Source: Nonomuraea angiospora (GTDB taxonomy: Bacteria > Actinomycetota > Actinomycetes > Streptosporangiales > Streptosporangiaceae). From it: a stretch of DNA of 64,000 nucleotides. Shown here piece by piece: positions 15,792-24,221 of the stretch. Every line of letters begins with the position of its first letter. Position 1 is the first letter of the stretch. The notes beneath the pieces are model-generated. The model searched no databases. It was not told the origin of the DNA and saw only the letters and a program-made list of their open reading frames with translations. Position numbers and translations under genes: made by a program. Location: NCBI RefSeq assembly GCF_014873145.1, contig NZ_JADBEK010000001.1, forward strand, positions 9,238,001-9,302,000, written 5' to 3'.

Positions 15792-18700
15792 ATGCCCCTC
15801 GACGAGGCCAAGGACGAGCTGCTCCAGCGAGCCGCGGAGAGTTGCGCGGCGAGCAGCGGACATATGGGCCCCGAGGAGGCCCTGTCCTTCCTCCGGTTCT
15901 ACTACCGGCACGTCGCGCCTGAGGACCTGCTCGACCGCAACCCCGTTGACGTGTACGGCCCCGCGATGTCGCAGCGGCAGCTGGCCGAGGTCCGCCCCCA
16001 GGGCCGGGCGGTCGTCCGCGCCTACACCCCCACGCTGGACGAGAACGGCTGGGACCCGGGCCACTCGGTCGTCGAGGTGGTCACGGACGACATGCCGTTC
16101 CTGGTCGACTCCGTGACGATGGAGCTCGACCGCCACGACCTGGGCATCCACCTGCTGGTCCACCCCCAGATGCGGGTGCGCCGCGACATGACGGGCCGGA
16201 TGCTCGGCCGCGGCCAGGAGGACGTCACCGGCCAGATGCTGGTCGAGTCGTGGATGCACATCGAGGTCGACCGGCAGGCCGACCCTGAGGCGCTCAAGGC
16301 GCTGGAGGCCGACCTGCAGCGGGTGCTCACCGACGTGCGCCACGCGGTCGAGGACTTCAGGAAGATGCGGGCGCTGGCCGTACAGACCGCCGAGGACCTG
16401 AGCATGAGCCCGCCGCCGCTGGAGCCCGCGGAGGTCGAGGACAGCATCGACCTGCTGCGCTGGCTCGCCGACGGGCACTTCACCTTCCTGGGCTACCGCG
16501 AGTACCGGCTCGACCACACCGACGAGGGCGAGACGCTGCGGGCGCTGCCGGGCGCGGCGCTCGGCATCCTGCGCGACGACAAGGTCGGCTCGGAGAGCTT
16601 CTCGGCGCTGCCCGCCGAGGTGCGCGCCAAGGCGCGCGAGAAGCAGCTCATGATCACCACCAAGGCCAACTCCAGGGCCACCGTCCACCGGGCGACCTAC
16701 CTCGACTACATCGGGGTCAAGATCTTCTCGCCCGAGGGCGAGGTGGTCGGCGAGCGGCGCTTCCTGGGCCTGCTCACGCACGTCGCCTACAACGAGTCGA
16801 TCTCCAGGATCCCCGTGCTCCGCCGGAAGCTGGCGGCCGTGCTGGACAGGGCCGGGCTGGCCCCCGACAGCCACGACGGCAAGGACCTGATCGAGATCCT
16901 CGAGACGTTCCCCCGCGACGAGCTCTTCCAGACCTCGATCGACCAGCTCCTGCCGATCGCGATGGGCGTGCTGCGGCTGCGCGAGCGCAAGCAGGTCAAG
17001 CTCTTCCTGCGCCGCGACGACTACGGCCGCTACATCTCCTGCCTGATCTACCTGCCGCGCGACCGCTACACCACCAAGGTGCGGCTGAAGATGCAGGAGG
17101 TGCTGCTGAAGGCGCTGGGCGGCAAGTCGCTCGACTACAGCGCGATGATCGGCGAGTCGGTGCTGGCCCGGCTGCACGTGGTCGTGCGGGGCGAGCGGGG
17201 CAAGCAGCTCCCGCCGCCGAGCGTGGACGTGGAGGAGCTGGAGGCGCGGCTGGCCGCCCTGACCCGCTCCTGGGAGGACGACCTGGCCACCGAGCTGGGC
17301 CGGATGACCTCCGAGGACGAGGCGCCCGCGCTCATCAAGCGCTACGCCTCCGCGTTCCCCGAGGGCTACAAGGCGGACTTCCCGCCCAAGGTGGCCGTCG
17401 TGGACCTGCGCCGCCTGGAGGACCTCGTGGCCGTGGGCGACGGCGCGGAGGTGGACATCAACCTCTACGAGCCGTACGACGCGACCGAGGGGGAGCGGCG
17501 GCTCAAGATCTACAAGGTCGGCTCGCCCATCTCGCTCTCCGAGGCGCTGCCGCTGATCCAGCGGCTCGGCGTGGAGGTCGTGGACGAGCGGCCGTACGAG
17601 ATCGACCGCGACAACGACCCCAACACCAAGAACGCCTGGATCTACGACTTCGGCCTGCGCTACACGCCGACGGAGGAGGTCGGCAGGGACGACTTCAAGC
17701 GGCTGTTCCAGGAAGGGCTCAGCGCCCTCTGGAAGGGGCAGGTCGAGGCCGACGACTTCAACTCGCTCATCCTGAGCGCCGGGCTGACCTGGGAGCAGGT
17801 CGAGATCCTCCGGGTGTACGCCAAATACCTGCGCCAGGCCGGGGGCACGTTCTCGCAGACCTACATGGAGCGGGTGCTGGCGGGGAACGTGCGGCTGGCG
17901 CGGCTGCTGGTGAGCCTCTTCGAGGCCAAGCTCGATCCGCGGCGCGGCGAGGACGTGCGGCTCGATCTCGCCGAGGCGCTCAACGAGGAGATCCTGGGCG
18001 CGCTCGACGAGGTGGCCTCGCTGGACGAGGACCGGATCCTGCGGGCGTACCTGGAGATGATTCAGGCGACATTGCGCACGAATTACTTCCAAACGGTCGA
18101 TGGGCACCGCAAATCGTACATATCTCTCAAATTTGACCCGCAGGCGATCAGCGTTCTGCCGCTGCCGCGGCCGAAGTACGAGATATTCGTCTATTCGCCG
18201 CGGGTTGAGGGCGTGCATCTGCGCTTCGGGAAAGTGGCGCGGGGCGGGCTGCGGTGGTCGGACCGGATGGAGGACTTCCGTACGGAGATTCTCGGCCTGG
18301 TAAAGGCGCAGATGGTAAAAAACACCGTCATCGTCCCCACTGGGTCTAAAGGCGGATTTGTCGTGAAGCAGCCGCCTGTGTCCGGAACGCGGGAGGAGAT
18401 GCTCGTCGAGGGCGTCGCCTGCTACCGGACGTTCATCTCCGGCCTGCTCGACGTGACCGACAACCTCGTGGACGGCAAGGTCGTGCCGCCGGCCGACGTG
18501 GTCAGGCACGACGGCGACGACACCTACCTCGTGGTCGCCGCCGACAAGGGCACCGCGACCTTCTCCGACATCGCCAACGGCGTGGCCAAGGAGTACGGCT
18601 TCTGGCTGGGCGACGCGTTCGCCTCCGGCGGGTCGATCGGCTACGACCACAAGGCCATGGGCATCACCGCCCGCGGCGCCTGGGAGTCGGTCAAGTACCA

Positions 18701-20666
18701 CTTCCGGACCACGGGCCTGGACGTGCAGAGCACCGACTTCACGGTGGCCGGGATCGGCGACATGTCCGGCGACGTGTTCGGCAACGGCATGCTGCTGTCC
18801 CGCCACATCCGGCTGGTGGCCGCCTTCGACCACCGGCACATCTTCGTCGACCCCTCGCCCGACGCGACCTCCTCCTACGCGGAGCGGCAGCGCCTCTTCG
18901 AGCTGCCGCGCAGCTCCTGGGAGGACTACGACGCCAAGCTGATCTCGCCCGGCGGCGGCGTCTTCCCCCGTACGGCCAAGTCCATCCACATCACGCCGCA
19001 GATGCGCGAGGCGCTCGGCATCCCCGCCGGGGTCACCTCCCTGGCCCCCAACGACCTGATCAGCGCCATCCTGCGGGCCCCCGTCGACCTGCTCTGGAAC
19101 GGCGGCATCGGCACCTACGTCAAGGCCGGCTCGGAGTCCAACGCGGACGTGGGCGACAAGGCCAACGACGGGCTGCGCGTCAACGCCGGGGAGCTGCGCT
19201 GCAAGGTCATCGGCGAGGGCGGCAACCTGGGGTTCACCCAGCTCGCCCGCATCGAGTTCGCGCTGAACGGCGGGCTGGTCAACACCGACTTCATCGACAA
19301 CTCGGCCGGCGTCGACACCTCCGACCACGAGGTGAACATCAAGATCCTGCTCGACCAGGTCGTCCGCGACGGCGAGCTGACCGACAAGCAGCGCAACCAG
19401 GTCCTGGCCTCGATGACCGACGAGGTCGCCGATCTGGTGCTGCGTGACAACTACTCCCAGAACGTGGTCCTCGCCGCCTCCCGCACCCAGGCCGTCGAGA
19501 TGCTCCACATCCACTCCCGCTACCTGCGCCGCCTCGAACGGGACGGCCTGGTCAACCGGGAGCTGGAGTTCCTGCCCTCGGACAAGACGCTGGCCGAGCG
19601 CCGCCAGGCCAGGCTCGGCCTGACCGCGCCCGAGTTCTCCGTCCTGCTGGCCTACACCAAGCTGGTCGCCGACGCCGAGCTGCTGGGCTCCGACCTGCCC
19701 GACGACCCCTACCTGGCCTCGTGGCTGGTGTCGTACTTCCCGTCCGCGCTGCGCGAGCGCTTCCGCCCCTACATGGACGCCCACCCGCTGCGGCGCGAGA
19801 TCATCACCACCTGCGTGGTGAACGAGCTGGTCAACTCCATGGGCACCACGTTCATGTACCGCTTCGGGGAGGAGACCGGGGCCTCCACCCCTGACATCGT
19901 GCGGGCCTACCTCGTGGCGCGCGAGGTGTTCGACCTGCCCAGCTTCCACCGGGCCGTGGAGGAGCTGGACAACAAGGTCGACACGGCCACCCAGATCGCC
20001 ATGCTGCTGGAGGCCCGCAAGCTGGCCGAGCGCGGCACCCGCTGGCTGCTGGTCAACCGCCGCCCGCCGCTGGACCTGGCCGGGTCCGTCGCCTTCTTCG
20101 TGAAGGGCGTCAACGGCCTGCTGTCCCACATCCCCAAGCTGCTGACCGGGCCCGACCTGGCCGCCTACGAGGAGCGCCGCGACTCGTTCGTGGCCAGGGG
20201 CGTGCCGCTGGAGCTGGCCGAGCGGGCGGCCGCCATGGTGCCCGCGTACTCCATGCTGGACCTGGTGGAGGTGGCGTCGCTGACGGGCCGCCCGGGCGCC
20301 GAGGTGGCGGAGGTCTACTTCGACCTGGCGGACCGGCTCCAGCTGGCCCGCCTCCGGGAGCGCATCATCGCGCTGCCCCGGGACAACCGCTGGAACTCGA
20401 TGGCCCGCTCCGCCCTCCGCGACGACCTCTACGCCGCGCACGCCTCGCTGACCCGCGACGTGCTGGCCCACAGCACGCCGGGACTGCCGCCGGAGGAGCG
20501 GCTGGCCCGGTGGTCGGAGGCCAACTCTGCGGCGGTCTCCAGGGCGCGGCAGACGCTCTCGGAGATCTGGGAGAGCGACCACTTCGACCTGGCCACCCTG
20601 TCGGTCGCCCTGCGGGCGATCCGCACGCTGGTGGCGGCCAGCAACCTCCCGCACACGGAGGCGTAG
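15792..20666 (+). CDS. gdh: NAD-dependent glutamate dehydrogenase, large (180-kDa-type) class
   Basis: 1624-residue enzyme that oxidatively deaminates glutamate to 2-oxoglutarate using NAD+. The long N-terminal half carries ACT-like regulatory regions; the catalytic part (about residues 780-1300) contains the glutamate dehydrogenase core with GSKGGFVVKQPP and the nucleotide-binding FTVAGIGDMSGDVFGNGML. Length matches the Bac_GDH family. ATG 15792 (MPLDEAKDELLQRAAE) follows AAAGGAG (15775-15781) by 10 nt; an in-frame ATG at 15750 overlapping the upstream stop is the alternative. It is coupled to tryptophan dioxygenase, suggesting amino-acid catabolism. A 300-bp patch (about 18055-18370) has atypical A/T-ending codons. 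A strong hairpin terminator follows at 20688. Confidence 0.93.
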   Translation: MPLDEAKDELLQRAAESCAASSGHMGPEEALSFLRFYYRHVAPEDLLDRNPVDVYGPAMSQRQLAEVRPQGRAVVRAYTPTLDENGWDPGHSVVEVVTDDMPFLVDSVTMELDRHDLGIHLLVHPQMRVRRDMTGRMLGRGQEDVTGQMLVESWMHIEVDRQADPEALKALEADLQRVLTDVRHAVEDFRKMRALAVQTAEDLSMSPPPLEPAEVEDSIDLLRWLADGHFTFLGYREYRLDHTDEGETLRALPGAALGILRDDKVGSESFSALPAEVRAKAREKQLMITTKANSRATVHRATYLDYIGVKIFSPEGEVVGERRFLGLLTHVAYNESISRIPVLRRKLAAVLDRAGLAPDSHDGKDLIEILETFPRDELFQTSIDQLLPIAMGVLRLRERKQVKLFLRRDDYGRYISCLIYLPRDRYTTKVRLKMQEVLLKALGGKSLDYSAMIGESVLARLHVVVRGERGKQLPPPSVDVEELEARLAALTRSWEDDLATELGRMTSEDEAPALIKRYASAFPEGYKADFPPKVAVVDLRRLEDLVAVGDGAEVDINLYEPYDATEGERRLKIYKVGSPISLSEALPLIQRLGVEVVDERPYEIDRDNDPNTKNAWIYDFGLRYTPTEEVGRDDFKRLFQEGLSALWKGQVEADDFNSLILSAGLTWEQVEILRVYAKYLRQAGGTFSQTYMERVLAGNVRLARLLVSLFEAKLDPRRGEDVRLDLAEALNEEILGALDEVASLDEDRILRAYLEMIQATLRTNYFQTVDGHRKSYISLKFDPQAISVLPLPRPKYEIFVYSPRVEGVHLRFGKVARGGLRWSDRMEDFRTEILGLVKAQMVKNTVIVPTGSKGGFVVKQPPVSGTREEMLVEGVACYRTFISGLLDVTDNLVDGKVVPPADVVRHDGDDTYLVVAADKGTATFSDIANGVAKEYGFWLGDAFASGGSIGYDHKAMGITARGAWESVKYHFRTTGLDVQSTDFTVAGIGDMSGDVFGNGMLLSRHIRLVAAFDHRHIFVDPSPDATSSYAERQRLFELPRSSWEDYDAKLISPGGGVFPRTAKSIHITPQMREALGIPAGVTSLAPNDLISAILRAPVDLLWNGGIGTYVKAGSESNADVGDKANDGLRVNAGELRCKVIGEGGNLGFTQLARIEFALNGGLVNTDFIDNSAGVDTSDHEVNIKILLDQVVRDGELTDKQRNQVLASMTDEVADLVLRDNYSQNVVLAASRTQAVEMLHIHSRYLRRLERDGLVNRELEFLPSDKTLAERRQARLGLTAPEFSVLLAYTKLVADAELLGSDLPDDPYLASWLVSYFPSALRERFRPYMDAHPLRREIITTCVVNELVNSMGTTFMYRFGEETGASTPDIVRAYLVAREVFDLPSFHRAVEELDNKVDTATQIAMLLEARKLAERGTRWLLVNRRPPLDLAGSVAFFVKGVNGLLSHIPKLLTGPDLAAYEERRDSFVARGVPLELAERAAAMVPAYSMLDLVEVASLTGRPGAEVAEVYFDLADRLQLARLRERIIALPRDNRWNSMARSALRDDLYAAHASLTRDVLAHSTPGLPPEERLARWSEANSAAVSRARQTLSEIWESDHFDLATLSVALRAIRTLVAASNLPHTEA

Positions 20667-20687
20667 CCAGGCCGCCCCGCCTGCAGA

Positions 20688-20719
20688 GGCCCGGCCGCCG
20701 TGCCTACGGCGGCCGGGCC
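20688..20719. terminator. Hairpin terminator between gdh and the ClpN gene
   Basis: A perfect 12-bp stem (GGCCCGGCCGCC, 8-nt loop, GGCGGCCGGGCC) separates two convergent genes. There is no T tract, which is usual for actinobacterial terminators; it probably serves both strands. Confidence 0.75.
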
Positions 20720-20783
20720 CGGCCCGGTGGTGCCCCCGGAACGCCGCAGGGCGTGGGGGCGCTTTGCGGGGCGCTCTGGAGGG

Positions 20784-21266
20784 TCACCAGCTCCCGTCCG
20801 CCAGCACCTGGTGGAGCCGGGTCGTCAGCGCGGCCCGGTCCACCCCCGCCAGGTTGAGCGCGCGAGGCACGGTGCCGACCTCGGCCTCCAGGATCCCGAG
20901 CACCAGGTGGCCGGGTCTGAGGTCTTTCTTGCCCTTGGCGCGGGCGAAGCCGCGTTCGAGGCAGAGCCGCCCCGAGGCCCCCAGGCTCACGCGCCGGTCC
21001 GGGTCGGGGGTCGGCGCGGGGAGGCCGAACGAGGCGAGCGACACCCCGGCCGTGCCCAGGCTGTGCTCGAACTCCCGGTCCAGCGCGTCGCGGATCGCCT
21101 GGCGGTCCAGGCCCGCCGAGGTCAGGACCTCGTGGGCGGCGGTGCCCTCCTGGGCGGCGATGCCCAGGAGCAGGTGGTGCGCCTCTATCGCGGCGGACCC
21201 GTCCTGCCTGGCCTCGCTCTCGCCGTGCAGGATGACGGCCTGGATGTAGTGGTCGATCGCGCTCAC
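20784..21266 (-). CDS. Clp N-terminal-domain protein
   Basis: 160-residue protein made only of the double Clp N-terminal repeat (Clp_N): first repeat about residues 3-75 (HYIQAVILHGESEARQDGSAAIEAHHLLLGIAAQEG), second about 85-158 (LGASGRLCLERGFARAKGKKDLRPGHLVLGILEAEVG). It lacks ATPase domains, so it is not a chaperone by itself. ClpN-only proteins are thought to bind substrates or act as adaptors or decoys for ClpC. Its start overlaps the stop of the HTH gene (21263-21266), and both genes share one operator-covered promoter. Confidence 0.85.
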   Translation of the reverse strand: MSAIDHYIQAVILHGESEARQDGSAAIEAHHLLLGIAAQEGTAAHEVLTSAGLDRQAIRDALDREFEHSLGTAGVSLASFGLPAPTPDPDRRVSLGASGRLCLERGFARAKGKKDLRPGHLVLGILEAEVGTVPRALNLAGVDRAALTTRLHQVLADGSW

Positions 21267-21493
21267 TGTCGTCTCCTCAGCGTGACGCCGGCGGCGATGA
21301 GCCGCTTGACGTGCTTCTTGTGCACCGCCTGACGGGTGACTCCGAGCGCCTCGGCGACCTGCGGCCAGCTCCAGCCGGCCCGCATCGCCTGCTCGACGGC
21401 GGCGTCCTCCAGCTGATCGGCCAGGCGCCGCAGTGCGACCACGGCCGCCAGCGCGTCAGCGGGCTCCTGGGTTACGGGTATGTCGGCCGGCAT
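21263..21493 (-). CDS. Small HTH DNA-binding regulator
   Basis: 76-residue protein with a C-terminal helix-turn-helix (AGWSWPQVAEALGVTRQAVHKKHVKRL). The N-terminal helix RRLADQLEDAAVEQAMRA probably dimerises. ATG 21493 is chosen over the more distal in-frame ATG 21517 because a well-spaced promoter (-35 AGTCAA and -10 ACCGTA on the plus strand, read as TTGACT and TACGGT on the minus strand) places the start of transcription at this codon. Two CAAC-N4-GTTG palindromes cover that promoter, so autoregulation is likely. It is followed by the ClpN gene with ATGA overlap; this HTH/ClpN pairing recurs in actinomycetes, function unknown. Confidence 0.78.
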   Translation of the reverse strand: MPADIPVTQEPADALAAVVALRRLADQLEDAAVEQAMRAGWSWPQVAEALGVTRQAVHKKHVKRLIAAGVTLRRRQ

Positions 21494-21539
21494 GCAAGCA
21501 ACCGTAGTTGCCTGCATGCAAATTAGTCAACCCGAGTTG
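21490..21539 (-). promoter_or_regulatory. Leaderless promoter with two CAAC-N4-GTTG operators
   Basis: Minus-strand -35 TTGACT (21525-21530), 18-nt spacer, -10 TACGGT (21501-21506), then 7 nt to ATG 21493. Operator 1 is a 13-bp inverted repeat with one mismatch (21490-21502 against 21507-21519) centred on CAAC-CGTA-GTTG. Operator 2 is CAAC-CCGA-GTTG at 21528-21539. Their centres are 29 bp apart, one over the -10 and start codon, the other over the -35. Confidence 0.75.
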
Positions 21540-22586
21540 CTACTGTCCCGAGGTGCGCGTCAGGGCGCCGTCGTGGGCGATGACGGTCGCGGCGGCCGGG
21601 GCCTTCAGCGGAGGCACCACGGTGGCGTACTGGTGCGTCTCGATCAGCCGCAGCGACTTCCGCACCCTCTGTTTGTCGAGCGCCCACCGGGCCGGCTCGG
21701 GCACCGGAATCCCCTCGTCCTCGGCCGCCTTCGTCACGGCGGTCGTGGTCGACGTCCTCGACAGCGAATACTGGATCAGCGCCCCGCCGTCCTTGGTCCG
21801 CAGCGAGTACACAGAGAAGTTGTCGGCGCTGAAGATCGAGTCGTAGCTGTAGCCGCCTTGCTCTTCGCTGTTCTTGAGAACATCCCGCAGATGGGCGATC
21901 TGCGCGGCCACCTCGGTCGTGTACGGCCCCGGCGCGAGCAACCCGGCCGTGGGCCCGGCCGTCCCCGTCTCGGCCACGCTGGCGTGCACCGGACCCATGA
22001 ACTGCGGGCTGATCGTGACCGACTTGTCGTCGGGCGCCAGCGCGGTCGCGTAGCCGTCGGCGTCGAGCTGGATCTCCGGCACCTGCTGCCCGGACAGGAG
22101 CTCGGCCGCGGAGCTGAGCCGCCACCGGTCGGCGGACTTGGCGAACGTCAGCAGGGTCGGGCTGCCGTCGCGGGTCACCAGCGCGCTGAACCAGGGCGCC
22201 TGCTCCGTCGGCGCGAACCTCGGCACGAACAGCCTCGGCGTCCCCCACCTGTAGCGGGGCGGCGCGAAGTCGTGGGACAGGAACGCCGCCGCGGTCAGCG
22301 GCAGCTGCCCGCCCGTCACGACGTCCTTCAGCTCCAGGTCCAGGCGTCCCTGGAACTCGCTCGGAGCCCGCAGCGTGTCGTCGGTGGCCGTGAACTTGGA
22401 GAACTCCTCCGCGGCCTCGGCCTGAGTGACGGCCGTCGCGGGCGTGGAGGGCGAGGGAGACGCGGACGCGGACGAGGTCGCGGCCGCCTTGGACGGTTCG
22501 GCCGGGGCATTGCCGGTGCAGGCGGTCGCCGCGGCCAGTACGCCGGCGGCGAGCGCCAGCACTTTCCGCCGACCGTATGCACGCAC
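21540..22586 (-). CDS. Hypothetical exported lipoprotein
   Basis: 348-residue protein with a lipoprotein signal (MRAYGRRKVLALAAGVLAAATAC, Cys23) and a Ser/Pro/Ala-rich tether (about 30-55). The rest is a soluble domain of about 290 residues (FSKFTATDDTLRAPSEFQG; FAKSADRWRLSSAAELLSGQQVPEI; YSLSRTSTTTAVTKAAEDEGI) resembling uncharacterised actinobacterial surface lipoproteins. It shares no operon with neighbours: the stop abuts the operator region of the HTH gene, and its start is divergent from prfB. No catalytic motif was recognised, so no function is proposed. Confidence 0.72.
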   Translation of the reverse strand: MRAYGRRKVLALAAGVLAAATACTGNAPAEPSKAAATSSASASPSPSTPATAVTQAEAAEEFSKFTATDDTLRAPSEFQGRLDLELKDVVTGGQLPLTAAAFLSHDFAPPRYRWGTPRLFVPRFAPTEQAPWFSALVTRDGSPTLLTFAKSADRWRLSSAAELLSGQQVPEIQLDADGYATALAPDDKSVTISPQFMGPVHASVAETGTAGPTAGLLAPGPYTTEVAAQIAHLRDVLKNSEEQGGYSYDSIFSADNFSVYSLRTKDGGALIQYSLSRTSTTTAVTKAAEDEGIPVPEPARWALDKQRVRKSLRLIETHQYATVVPPLKAPAAATVIAHDGALTRTSGQ

Positions 22587-22693
22587 CTCGCCATGTTATT
22601 CGCGCCCGCGGGGCGGCGGGCCCTCCGGCACCCGAACAGAAGCCGCCACTTGACGACGTGGGCGGGATGGGGGGCGCAGCCCTCCGGGGGAAG

Positions 22694-22699
22694 TAGGCT
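22694..22699 (+). promoter_or_regulatory. -10 box TAGGCT of prfB (leaderless)
   Basis: TAGGCT ends 8 nt before GTG 22708, consistent with transcription beginning at or near the start codon. This is why the in-frame TTG at 22699, which lies inside the -10, is rejected as the start. Confidence 0.55.
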
Positions 22700-22707
22700 T
22701 GGGAGAC

Positions 22708-23826
22708 GTGGCAGGCATCGATCCGGCAGAAGAGATCAACGAGCTCGCGGGCACGCTCCGCAGCATCCAGGACGTGCTCGACCTCGACGCGATGCGCAAG
22801 CAGATCGAGGAGCTGGAGCAGCAGGTTGCCGCACCGGACCTGTGGGACGACCCCGAGCAGGCGCAGAAGGTCACCAGCAAGCTCTCGCACCTCCAGGGTG
22901 AGCTCAACCGCGTCGAGGGCGTCGCGCGCCGCCTCGACGACCTCACCGTCCTCTACGAGCTGGCGGCCGAGGAGGGTGACGACGACACGCGCGCCGAGGC
23001 CGACAAGGAGCTTGAGACGCTCAAGTCCGACATCGGGGCCCTCGAGGTGCGCACGCTGCTCTCGGGCGAATACGACGCCCGTGAGGCGCTCGTCACGATC
23101 AACTCCCAGGCGGGCGGGGTCGACGCCGCCGACTGGGCCGAGATGCTGCTGCGCATGTATCTGCGCTGGGCCGAGCGCAAGGGCTACGCGACCGAGGTCT
23201 ACGACACCTCCTACGCGGAGGAGGCCGGCATCAAGTCGGCCACGTTCACGATCAAGGCGCCCTACGCGTACGGCACGCTCCGCGGCGAGCACGGCACCCA
23301 CCGGCTGGTCCGCATCAGCCCGTTCGACAACCAGGGCCGCAGGCAGACCTCGTTCGCCGGGGTCGACGTGGTGCCGGTCGTCGAGCAGACCGACCACATC
23401 GACATCAACGAGGACGAGCTCCGCGTCGACGTCTACCGGTCGAGCGGTCCGGGCGGTCAGGGCGTCAACACGACCGACTCGGCGGTGCGCATCACGCACA
23501 TTCCGTCCGGCATCGTCGTCTCCTGCCAGAACGAGCGCTCCCAGCTGCAGAACCGCGCCAGCGCCATGAACGTCCTGCAGGCCAAGCTGCTGGAGCGCAA
23601 GCGGCAGGAGGAGGCGGAGAAGATGTCGGAGCTGCGCGGGGCCACCACGACGTCCTGGGGCACGCAGATCCGCAACTACGTGCTGCACCCGTACCAGATC
23701 GTGAAGGATCTACGCACGGCCACCGAGGCGGGCAACCCGTCGGCCGTGCTCGACGGCGACCTCGATGAGTTCATCGAGTCCGAGATCCGCTGGATGCGCC
23801 GCCAGGAGTCGGGGACCGCTGACTAG
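22708..23826 (+). CDS. prfB: Peptide chain release factor 2
   Basis: 372-residue class I release factor that recognises UGA and UAA stop codons in the ribosomal A site and triggers peptidyl-tRNA hydrolysis. The stop-codon recognition motif SPF is present ([15 protein letters not shown]) and the catalytic GGQ is in [18 protein letters not shown]. Unlike many bacterial prfB genes there is no programmed +1 frameshift site; the frame is continuous, as is typical for actinomycetes. The gene opens the prfB-ftsE-ftsX-smpB block conserved in actinobacteria. Its TAG stop overlaps the TAG of the convergent small zinc-ribbon gene within CTAG (23823-23826). Confidence 0.96.
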   Translation: MAGIDPAEEINELAGTLRSIQDVLDLDAMRKQIEELEQQVAAPDLWDDPEQAQKVTSKLSHLQGELNRVEGVARRLDDLTVLYELAAEEGDDDTRAEADKELETLKSDIGALEVRTLLSGEYDAREALVTINSQAGGVDAADWAEMLLRMYLRWAERKGYATEVYDTSYAEEAGIKSATFTIKAPYAYGTLRGEHGTHRLVRISPFDNQGRRQTSFAGVDVVPVVEQTDHIDINEDELRVDVYRSSGPGGQGVNTTDSAVRITHIPSGIVVSCQNERSQLQNRASAMNVLQAKLLERKRQEEAEKMSELRGATTTSWGTQIRNYVLHPYQIVKDLRTATEAGNPSAVLDGDLDEFIESEIRWMRRQESGTAD

Positions 23827-24014
23827 AGCCCGCTCAGGTGCTTGAGCACCAGGCTCACGAAGAGCAGGACGACCAGCAGCAGGGCGATCAGAGCGGGTGA
23901 CAGCCCGGCGAAGCCGTGCTGGTGCATCCGCTCCCTGCTGGCTCGGCAGGTGGGGCAGCGTCCCTCGATCACAGGGTGGGCGCACTGCGCGCATACGAGG
24001 TGTTCACAACTCAT
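23823..24014 (-). CDS. Small zinc-ribbon membrane protein
   Basis: 63-residue protein. The first 25 residues hold a zinc-ribbon-like set of cysteines (Cys8-x2-Cys11 and Cys20-x2-Cys23, with an extra Cys3), and residues 38-58 form a single membrane helix ([18 protein letters not shown]) ending near the C-terminus. A -10 box (TAGACT on the minus strand, 24025-24030) ends 10 nt before the ATG, supporting expression. The gene sits between prfB and ftsE on the opposite strand. It is probably a membrane-anchored zinc protein; no function is known. Confidence 0.7.
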   Translation of the reverse strand: MSCEHLVCAQCAHPVIEGRCPTCRASRERMHQHGFAGLSPALIALLLVVLLFVSLVLKHLSGL

Positions 24015-24024
24015 GACAGCCCCA

Positions 24025-24030
24025 AGTCTA
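24025..24030 (-). promoter_or_regulatory. -10 box TAGACT of the zinc-ribbon gene
   Basis: Plus-strand AGTCTA reads TAGACT on the minus strand, 10 nt before the ATG at 24014. The same hexamer occurs on the plus strand at 24193 in front of ftsE and at 24083. Confidence 0.5.
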
Positions 24031-24192
24031 GCCGCACAATCGTTTTGTTTCCGTTATGGACTTTCCATGCCAGTCTTCCCCCTAGACTGTCGTCTGGCCA
24101 ATCGGAACGTCGATCGTCAGTAAAGACCGCGTAACCCGATCGGCCGGTGGCGGGAAGTGGGCATGTGCCACCCTCGCTTCCGTCCTGACCCC

Positions 24193-24221
24193 TAGACTGG
24201 CATGCCGTGATGCTCTCGTGA
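24193..24221 (+). promoter_or_regulatory. ftsE promoter with a 4-codon leader ORF
   Basis: -10 TAGACT (24193-24198) ends 8 nt before GTG 24207, which opens a leader ORF GTG ATG CTC TCG TGA. Its TGA (24219-24221) overlaps the ftsE GTG (24218-24220) as GTGA. The arrangement would let a leaderless mini-ORF deliver ribosomes to ftsE, which lacks a Shine-Dalgarno sequence. Confidence 0.5.

Noticed and set aside
15771..20654. A 1627-codon open frame on the minus strand opposite glutamate dehydrogenase
   Set aside because: It mirrors the GC-biased codons of the real gene, has no recognisable domain and is rich in Arg/Gly/His/Gln as expected for an antisense shadow. The same applies to long antisense frames at 21523-23688, 33115-35532, 35585-37762, 43387-45411, 51222-52874 and 53286-55181.
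22699..22707. TTG 22699 as the prfB start
   Set aside because: It overlaps the -10 hexamer; GTG 22708 at leaderless spacing is better.
24083..24088. TAGACT at 24083 as a second ftsE promoter
   Set aside because: It would give a 125-nt leader and the copy at 24193 is far better placed; it may be chance or drive an unseen transcript.
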